Positions 1 through 5,182 of a stretch of 13,890 nucleotides of DNA are shown here, piece after piece. The notes beneath the pieces were generated by a model. It did no database searches. It was not told the DNA's origin and saw nothing but the letters and a program-made list of their open reading frames with translations. The translations under genes and the position numbers were made by a program. Where the stretch lies: positions 1-13,890 of the forward strand of contig JAEZRD010000096.1 in NCBI GenBank assembly GCA_023440975.1, read 5' to 3'. The DNA comes from Methanobacteriota archaeon. GTDB lineage: Archaea > Methanobacteriota > Methanobacteria > Methanobacteriales > Methanobacteriaceae. Position 1 is the stretch's first letter. Each line of letters opens with the position of its first letter.

Positions 1-1
1 T

Positions 2-556
2 CCGATACAACGAGGAGATATTATTAAAGCTTTAAAAGATAAACCTGACATAATTGGTATTATTGATGGTGTTTTTCACCAGCATCCTGCAGTTAGTCAT
101 AAAGAAATTATGCAGGCTTTAAATGAAAATGTGGTTGTTGTTGGTGGAAGTAGTATGGGTGCTTTAAGAGCTTCTGAATTAGATGGTTTAGGGATGATTG
201 GTTTAGGTTTTGTTTATAAACAGTATCGTGAAGGCATTATTACTTCAGACGATGATGTTGCAGTAACTTTTGACCCTGAAACTAAAACAACTTTATCTGA
301 AGCTTTGGTGAATGTGGAATATAAATTAAATTTAGCCGTGAAAAATGGAATTATTTCAGATGATGTGAAGAATCATATTTTAAAAGTTGCTAAATCAATT
401 TATTATCCTAAAAGAACTTATTATTATATTTTTTCAAAATCTAATTTAGATGATGATGTGAAAAATAATTTAGCTGATTTTATTGCTACTGTTCCAGATA
501 TTAAAAATTTAGATGCAATAGAAGTTTTGGAGTATATAAAAAAGTTGGAAAATTAA
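2..556 (+). CDS. tfuA: TfuA-like protein, 5'-truncated by window edge
   Basis: The reading frame is open from base 2 to the TAA at 554-556 (184 residues), so the gene starts before the window. An ATG at 110 is internal: the upstream in-frame residues (RGDIIKALKDKPDIIGIIDG, then FHQHPAVSHKEI) are typical TfuA sequence. The hallmark GGSSMGALRASELDGLGMIG follows. TfuA-core proteins work with YcaO enzymes; in methanogens the YcaO-TfuA pair is established as needed for the thioglycine in the alpha subunit of methyl-coenzyme M reductase. Known homologues are roughly 220 residues, so about 40 N-terminal residues are probably missing; that number is an estimate. ycaO is expected just upstream, but it is not visible. 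larE follows 15 bp downstream on the same strand, which suggests one operon. Family assignment is confident; the Mcr role is inferred from methanogen context. Confidence 0.9.
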   Translation, partial: PIQRGDIIKALKDKPDIIGIIDGVFHQHPAVSHKEIMQALNENVVVVGGSSMGALRASELDGLGMIGLGFVYKQYREGIITSDDDVAVTFDPETKTTLSEALVNVEYKLNLAVKNGIISDDVKNHILKVAKSIYYPKRTYYYIFSKSNLDDDVKNNLADFIATVPDIKNLDAIEVLEYIKKLEN

Positions 557-571
557 AAAAAGTGATTATCA

Positions 572-1621
572 ATGAATTTTGAAGAAAAAATTGAAAAAGT
601 TAAAGAAGAAATTAAGGATAAAAAGATTGCTATTGCTTTTTCTGGTGGTGCGGATAGTAGTTTAATAGCTAGTTTAGCTGTTGAAGTTTCTGATAATCCA
701 ATTGCTATTACAATTGATAATGGCATTATGCCAACTGATTTCATTAAAAATTCTAAGAAAATTGCAGAGGAAATCGGTATTTCACATGAAATTGTTAAAA
801 TCGACATGCTAAATATAGATGGATTTAAGAAGAATAATAAAAATCGGTGTTATCTTTGCCGAGAATTTATGTATTCTAAGATTAAAGAGGTAGCTGCCGA
901 TAAAGGTATTGAAATAATTGTAGATGGAAACAATATTAGCGATCTTTTAGATGATCGTCCTGGTATATTAGTTACTTATAAAAAAAATATATTAAGTCCA
1001 TTAATAAAAGCAGGAATAGAAAGTGACGATGTAACAAGATATTTAAAAGAGAATAATATTAATTATAGTAAATCTACAACATGTCTTGCAACCCGTATTA
1101 AAACTAATATTGAATTAAACACTAAAAATATTAATAGAATCAGTTATTGTGAAAATTTAATTCATAATCTCACCAATGCAGAAGTAGTAAAAGTACGAGA
1201 TAATAATAACACTGCTGAAATAGAAATAAGTGATTTAGATTCATTATTAAATAAAAATAAAATGAATTTAATTGTAAACGAACTTAAAGCAGTTAGTTTT
1301 AACAAAATATTTTTAAATATAACACCTAAAGAAGATAAAAAAGAACTTGTAGTTTACAAACCTTGTAAAGATGTTGCTGATAAAATTATGATTGAAAAGG
1401 AGTTACCTTACACTATAAACATTAAGGAAACTTCAGAACAATTAAAAATATTAGGCGAAGTTAAATGCTCAGAGACTATAGGTGTTGTAATGTTAGAAAT
1501 AAATGGTAAAAATATTACAATTTTTGAAAATGGTAAAATTGTAGCTCGTAAAGTTAATAATATTGAAGATGGTCGAGAAACTTTAGTAACCGTTTTACCA
1601 TTAATTAGAAGAAACCTTTAG
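572..1621 (+). CDS. larE: LarE-like ATP-dependent sulfur transferase with extra C-terminal domain
   Basis: 349 residues. A PP-loop ATP pyrophosphatase signature SGGADS is at 24-29, followed by CYLC at 93-96, DGNNISD..DDRPG at 118-131, LSPLIKAG at 141-148 and TTCLATRI at 169-176, all in LarE order. LarE adenylates a substrate and inserts sulfur; it is best known from making the nickel-pincer cofactor of lactate racemase. Some LarEs sacrifice their own cysteine, while three-cysteine forms carry an Fe-S cluster. Cys93, Cys96 and Cys171 match the three-cysteine pattern. The core ends near residue 250; about 95 further residues, with Cys265 and Cys299, form an extension I do not recognise. The start ATG at 572 has AGTGAT five bases upstream, a reasonable ribosome binding site. 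Its position after tfuA suggests a role in sulfur supply or another thiolation rather than lactate racemization. The true substrate is unknown. Confidence 0.87.
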   Translation: MNFEEKIEKVKEEIKDKKIAIAFSGGADSSLIASLAVEVSDNPIAITIDNGIMPTDFIKNSKKIAEEIGISHEIVKIDMLNIDGFKKNNKNRCYLCREFMYSKIKEVAADKGIEIIVDGNNISDLLDDRPGILVTYKKNILSPLIKAGIESDDVTRYLKENNINYSKSTTCLATRIKTNIELNTKNINRISYCENLIHNLTNAEVVKVRDNNNTAEIEISDLDSLLNKNKMNLIVNELKAVSFNKIFLNITPKEDKKELVVYKPCKDVADKIMIEKELPYTINIKETSEQLKILGEVKCSETIGVVMLEINGKNITIFENGKIVARKVNNIEDGRETLVTVLPLIRRNL

Positions 1622-1644
1622 GTTACTATTTTTTTATTATTTTT
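1584..1644 (+). terminator. Oligo-T terminator after larE, with overlapping inverted repeat
   Basis: Immediately after the larE stop there is a T7 run (1629-1635) and a T5 run (1640-1644), the kind of tract that ends archaeal transcription. TAGTAACC at 1584-1591 is perfectly complementary to GGTTACTA at 1621-1628, directly in front of the T7 run, with a 29-base loop; a smaller AACC-TTTA-GGTT hairpin spans the stop codon. The T tracts are solid; a role for the hairpin is inference. Confidence 0.5.
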
Positions 1645-2119
1645 GTTGAAGTTTGATAAATTCTTTGAATGACATCTTTTTTTCAGTTATAATATTTTTT
1701 TCAACATGCTTTTCAAACTTGTTTAAAATTATTTCATCATTTTCTTCAGAGTCATATGCTTCTTGTGATAAAATTCCTTTAAGTGATATTATTTTACCAT
1801 CTAATTTGAATTCAGTTCCATCTGCTTTTACTTCAATTAATTTTATTTCAAGCATTGTTGCCTTTTCTAAAATATCATCAGTTATAATATCATATTTAAG
1901 AAACAAATTTTGATGTGGATAAACTTCATTGATTGTTCTTTTAATAACTGTTTCAAATAATTCTATAAGGTTTTTAATAACAGGTAACTTATTATCCCAG
2001 TAATATCCTAACATAACACTTAGTTGGATATTATTCTCTTTATATTCTTCTCCCACTCTAGCTCTTATTCCTATAGTACTGGGTGTATCTTTAATTACTA
2101 AAATAGGTTCTGATGTCAT
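1637..2119 (-). CDS. Hypothetical soluble protein, 160 residues
   Basis: I do not recognise this protein. It runs from an ATG at 2119 with a strong AGGAGAT site at 2125-2131 (five bases upstream of the start) to a TAA at 1637-1639, which supports it as a real gene. It has no signal peptide, membrane segment, cysteine motif or obvious nucleotide-binding motif. The N-terminal half looks like mixed alpha/beta with a WDNKLPVIKNLIELFETVIKR helix region around residues 42-62, and the C-terminal third is acidic then basic (EENDEI ... KKMSFKEFIKLQQK), probably helical. It converges on larE with only 15 bases between stop codons. It may be transcribed alone or by read-through past the terminator of the upstream CBS gene; no convincing TATA element was found in its 108-base leader region. 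Confidence 0.75.
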   Translation of the reverse strand: MTSEPILVIKDTPSTIGIRARVGEEYKENNIQLSVMLGYYWDNKLPVIKNLIELFETVIKRTINEVYPHQNLFLKYDIITDDILEKATMLEIKLIEVKADGTEFKLDGKIISLKGILSQEAYDSEENDEIILNKFEKHVEKNIITEKKMSFKEFIKLQQK

Positions 2120-2174
2120 GTATTATCTCCTATAAAAATTGAAATGTTTTAAAAAAATTTAGAAAAAATATGTT

Positions 2175-2211
2175 AAAAAAAAATTAGTAAAGGATTTAAT
2201 AAAATCCTTTA
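2175..2211 (-). terminator. Hairpin plus T9 terminator of the CBS-domain gene
   Basis: Positions 2188-2197 and 2202-2211 are perfectly complementary (10 bp around AAAGGATTT/AAATCCTTT) with a four-base loop at 2198-2201. Read on the minus strand, an uninterrupted T9 tract (2183-2175) follows about four bases after the stem. It lies 17 bases past the CBS gene stop. This is the classic bacterial-style intrinsic terminator form; in archaea the T tract alone can suffice. Confidence 0.75.
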
Positions 2212-2227
2212 TTATTTATAAAAAAGT

Positions 2228-3061
2228 TTAAATTAAAGCTTTGATTAAATCACTAGCTCTAACAAGACCAATAAGATCTCCTTCAATTCCAATAACTGGT
2301 AATTGTTCAACATTCAAGGATTTCATTTTTTCAGCACAAACTGAAACTTTAGTTTTGGCATTAGCTGTAGTGACTTTATCGGATGCAACATCTCGAATAA
2401 CTTTTTTTGTGAATTTGAGTTTGTTTTTTTCAATTAATAAAACACTTGTACTATCCCAAGACCATTTATCTCCTTCAGTACCTACAGTTGAATTGTGTTC
2501 AGTGGTTTCACTAATAACTTCACTTTCAGCAATAAAATCTGTTTCAGTTAATATTCCACTCATTTTACCTTCATTATTTAATCCTATTAATGATTTAAGA
2601 CCAAATAGAGACATGTTGAAAAATGCAACATTTAATGGTGTTTGATCCCAAGCAGTTGGAACTGATTTAATCATATAATTTTCAACAGGATCTTTAATAT
2701 CCATTTTAGTTAATGCTAAAGATACGATATCAAATGCTGTTACTATTCCAGCTAAATCTTCTCCTTTTACAACTGGAACTCTTCTAACATTATTTTCAAC
2801 CATTTTTTTAGCAACTTCTTCAATAGGTTCATCTAATTCAGCAGTGACTAAATCTCTTGTCATTAACATAGCTATTTGTTCTTCATCAGGATTTGTTATT
2901 AAATCAGAACGTGTTAATATCCCTACTAGTTTATTAGTTCCTTCTTTTACTACTGGAACTACTGATACATTTTCTTTAACAATTATTTCTAAAGCTTTTT
3001 CACGTGTTCCTGGAACACTAACATAAACTACATCCTCAGACACTATGTCCTTTACTAACAT
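2228..3061 (-). CDS. Protein of four CBS domains
   Basis: 277 residues built almost wholly of CBS domains in two tandem pairs: about 5-56, 67-117, 125-178 and 222-275. Each ends in the usual G-[IL]-[LV]-x-x-x-D motif: GILTRSD (47-53), GIVTAFD (105-111), GILTETD (169-175) and GLVRASD (265-271). The gap between the third and fourth domains (about 179-221) is longer than the others and hydrophilic. CBS pairs (Bateman modules) commonly bind adenine nucleotides or S-adenosylmethionine and act as energy or metabolite sensors; no catalytic or DNA-binding domain is attached here, so its target must be a partner protein. The ATG at 3061 has AAGGTGAT just upstream, a strong ribosome binding site. Stand-alone four-CBS proteins are common in methanogens. 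Ligand and target are unknown. Confidence 0.9.
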   Translation of the reverse strand: MLVKDIVSEDVVYVSVPGTREKALEIIVKENVSVVPVVKEGTNKLVGILTRSDLITNPDEEQIAMLMTRDLVTAELDEPIEEVAKKMVENNVRRVPVVKGEDLAGIVTAFDIVSLALTKMDIKDPVENYMIKSVPTAWDQTPLNVAFFNMSLFGLKSLIGLNNEGKMSGILTETDFIAESEVISETTEHNSTVGTEGDKWSWDSTSVLLIEKNKLKFTKKVIRDVASDKVTTANAKTKVSVCAEKMKSLNVEQLPVIGIEGDLIGLVRASDLIKALI

Positions 3062-3173
3062 TATATCACCTTAACTTTTGTAATAATTATTTATTCTTAA
3101 ATTCTGATTTAATTAATAGGTTATTAATCTTGTTTTTCCAAAATTTTTATTTTTTTTCTTTTAAAATCCCTAT

Positions 3174-3199
3174 GTTTTATACTTTATACATTTTAAATC
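3174..3199 (-). promoter_or_regulatory. Possible promoter of the CBS-domain gene
   Basis: On the minus strand this stretch contains TGTATAAAGTATAAAAC, a TATA-like element. A start site about 26 bases downstream would give a leader of about 100 bases before the ATG at 3061. The region is so AT-rich that other choices exist, so this is a weak call. Confidence 0.3.
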
Positions 3200-3285
3200 T
3201 TGTAAGAATAAAAAAATTGTTTAATTTTTTAATAATTTTTAAATTTTAAATAAGTATGAAAATTTAAAATATGAAATTAAGAATT

Positions 3286-3303
3286 TTAAGATTAAAATCT
3301 TAA
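3286..3303. repeat. Palindrome TTAAGATT-AA-AATCTTAA
   Basis: Two perfect 8-base arms around a two-base centre. It lies about 225 bases upstream of the CBS gene and 155 bases past the Usp gene stop. It has no T tract on either side, so it is not an obvious terminator; a dimeric regulator site is possible, but chance is plausible in such AT-rich DNA. Confidence 0.4.
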
Positions 3304-3418
3304 TTAGTTATATTCTTATTACCGTTTTTAATATATTACTTTTATTTTATATAACTATTTTGATTAAAAACTATTTAATATGCGAATTAAATTAAAATTT
3401 TATTTATAAAGAATATGG

Positions 3419-3443
3419 AAAAAATTTAAAAAAACAGAAAAAA
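3419..3443 (-). terminator. Oligo-T terminator of the Usp gene
   Basis: Just past the Usp stop codon, the minus strand carries T6 (3443-3438), T7 (3434-3428) and T6 (3424-3419) in close succession. Such repeated T runs without a hairpin are typical archaeal transcription ends. Confidence 0.55.
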
Positions 3444-3457
3444 TGGGAAAATTTATT

Positions 3458-3895
3458 TTAATGGATTACTAAAACATCACATTTAGCTGCTTTTACAACT
3501 CTTTCAGCAACACTACCCATTATAAATCTATCAAATCCAGTTTTTCCTGAGCTACCTATAACTACTAAATCTATGTTTTCATCTTCAACAGTATCTAATA
3601 TAACATCTGCTGGAGATCCTTCACCTACTTTAGTGGTAATTTTTATATTTTCACCTAAACCTTCTTTAGCATTTTCTAAATTTTTTTTAGCTTCTGTTTT
3701 AAGCATTTCATTGATTCTATAAGTTGTATCATCAGAAGGAAGTCCTAATGAAAATGAATTTTCTACAACACTTAGAATTAATATTTCTGCATTAGCTGCA
3801 TTTGCTATGAATTTTGCATTTTTTTCAGCTTTTTGAGCATATTTAGAACCATCAGTGGGTAATAAAATTTTTTCATATAATTTTTCTTCTACCAT
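3458..3895 (-). CDS. Universal stress protein (UspA family)
   Basis: 145 residues from the ATG at 3895. The N-terminal KILLPTDGS contains the conserved Asp (residue 15), and the C-terminal VVIGSSGKTGFDRFIMGS matches the ATP-binding motif G-x2-G-x9-G-[ST] (Gly114, Gly117, Gly127-Ser128), so this belongs to the ATP-binding Usp type. Usp proteins are small cytoplasmic dimers linked to stress survival; individual roles in methanogens are mostly unknown. A GTG three codons upstream (3904) is also in frame, but it lies inside the ribosome binding site AGGTGA (3901-3906), which sits five bases from the ATG, so the ATG is preferred. The amidohydrolase gene ends 46 bases upstream on the same strand, so the two may share a transcript. 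The last codons encode CDVLVIH, a normal Usp ending, so it is full length. Confidence 0.92.
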   Translation of the reverse strand: MVEEKLYEKILLPTDGSKYAQKAEKNAKFIANAANAEILILSVVENSFSLGLPSDDTTYRINEMLKTEAKKNLENAKEGLGENIKITTKVGEGSPADVILDTVEDENIDLVVIGSSGKTGFDRFIMGSVAERVVKAAKCDVLVIH

Positions 3896-3900
3896 TATTG

Positions 3901-3906
3901 TCACCT
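3901..3906 (-). promoter_or_regulatory. Ribosome binding site that fixes the Usp start
   Basis: AGGTGA on the minus strand, five bases before the ATG at 3895. It overlaps the alternative GTG start (3904-3902), which therefore cannot be the start served by this site. Confidence 0.75.
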
Positions 3907-3941
3907 ATTGTTTAGTTTTTTTATTAATTAATAAATTTAAA

Positions 3942-5111
3942 TTAAAATTTTATTAAATTTTTATTGAAAATGTATTTTATGTCTTTAAGTTCAGTTCTGT
4001 TAATTAAACTAAGATAATCATTATTTGAATTTTTTTTCACTATCATAAATTGGGGTTCATTTTCCTCTATAATTAATGATTTATGAATTGTTTTGTTTAA
4101 TATTATATTATTTGGTTCGCTACATATATTTGTTGTAGCAAATTTGAGTATTGTTTTTGGAGGTACATAATGTTTGTTTTGTGCTCTCATAATTTTAAGT
4201 GTAAACTCTAACTCTCTAAAAATATTAGGTGCATTTACCATTAAATTATCAGTTCCAATTAATGGTTTTAATCCTGTTTTTAAAATTTTCTTAATTGGAG
4301 GTATACCTACAGCAAAAGTTGCATTTGCCCTAGGACAAATAGTTACATTAGTACTTGCATCTTTCAATTTTTCAATATCATTATTTATAGGATTAGTAAC
4401 ATGAACAATTTGGTTAAAACCAGATTCTACGGTTAACTCCACTTCACTTTTATTTCTTTTTGCAATTGATTTTTTTTGAGCATTACTACTTTCTGCTGCA
4501 TGTATTGAAGAAATTTTTTCTTTTTTATCACATTCTTCAACAATTAAATCTGCAACTTCCTGAGTTATTTCTCCAAATCCACTAGGAGCAATACCATCAG
4601 CATACTTTAAAAGTTTTCGGATAGCTATTTTAACTTTATTCAAATCAGGATTTTCCCCATAAAAACTATTATCCCTAGCTAATATTATTGGATTAATTGG
4701 AATATTCTTTGAAGCTTCTTTTAAAAGCTTAACCCCCTTTATTCCACCTTCACGATAATCTATAAAATGAGTAGTTCCGCTTTCAAGCATATCATACATA
4801 GAACTTTTCATAGAATTAATTATAATTTCTTTATCCGTATTTTCAAGTGCTTGATGTTTAATACCTTTTGGAGGTTTAACTATTTCACTTAAAGAAAGTC
4901 CATCTCCTTCATCTTTAATTATAGAATCTCCAATATGAGTATGGGCATTTAAAAATGAAGGTGAAACTATACAATCTGTAGCATCTATTATTTTCCCTTC
5001 ATTTATTTCAGGAGATATTTCAATGATTTTACCATCATCAATTAAAATATTTTCTTTTGAAGGAGTAAGTTCTAATCCTTTAAGAATTGTTCCATTAGCT
5101 ATAGTTATCAT
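3942..5111 (-). CDS. Amidohydrolase, likely deaminase of the chlorohydrolase/DadD-like group
   Basis: 389 residues. Metal ligands of the amidohydrolase superfamily are in order: NAHTH (His57, His59), HAAE (His204 with Glu207), HVTN (His237) and GTDN (Asp288). The H-x-x-E form is typical of members that deaminate purines, pyrimidines or related bases with one divalent metal. The N-terminal ANGTIL...ILIDDGKIIEI strands and the region after about 340 form the usual small beta domain. The group includes archaeal 5'-deoxyadenosine deaminase and guanine/cytosine deaminases; this protein is a little shorter than DadD-type enzymes (about 420 residues, from memory), and I cannot assign its substrate. 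There is no ribosome binding site before the ATG, and a TATA box lies 24-32 bases upstream, which points to a leaderless mRNA. The Usp gene follows 46 bases downstream. Confidence 0.88.
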   Translation of the reverse strand: MITIANGTILKGLELTPSKENILIDDGKIIEISPEINEGKIIDATDCIVSPSFLNAHTHIGDSIIKDEGDGLSLSEIVKPPKGIKHQALENTDKEIIINSMKSSMYDMLESGTTHFIDYREGGIKGVKLLKEASKNIPINPIILARDNSFYGENPDLNKVKIAIRKLLKYADGIAPSGFGEITQEVADLIVEECDKKEKISSIHAAESSNAQKKSIAKRNKSEVELTVESGFNQIVHVTNPINNDIEKLKDASTNVTICPRANATFAVGIPPIKKILKTGLKPLIGTDNLMVNAPNIFRELEFTLKIMRAQNKHYVPPKTILKFATTNICSEPNNIILNKTIHKSLIIEENEPQFMIVKKNSNNDYLSLINRTELKDIKYIFNKNLIKF

Positions 5112-5134
5112 TAGTTTATTGTTTGTTTAAACTA

Positions 5135-5143
5135 TTATATACA
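5135..5143 (-). promoter_or_regulatory. TATA box of the amidohydrolase gene (leaderless mRNA predicted)
   Basis: The minus strand reads TGTATATAA here, at -32 to -24 relative to the A of the ATG at 5111. Archaeal TATA boxes centre about 26 bases before the transcription start, which would place the start at or next to the ATG. The bases between the box and the ATG contain no AGG/GGTG-type site. Confidence 0.6.
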
Positions 5144-5182
5144 ATTTATTGAAAGAAAAGATTTAAAAGAAGGGATAGTATT

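Larger units (their letters stand above)
3062..3457. other. 396-base AT-rich intergenic spacer
   Basis: No coding frame of useful length was seen on either strand, and no GC-rich structured patch that would suggest a tRNA or stable RNA. It holds the T-rich terminator zone of the Usp gene at its right end, the likely promoter of the CBS gene at its left end, and a palindrome at 3286-3303 between them. Confidence 0.6.

Noticed and set aside
110..556. ATG at 110 as the start of tfuA
   Set aside because: The frame is open to the window edge and the residues before it are family-typical TfuA sequence; no ribosome binding site precedes this ATG.
553..807. Minus-strand frame at the start of larE
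   Set aside because: It is antisense to the PP-loop region of larE, a clear conserved gene.
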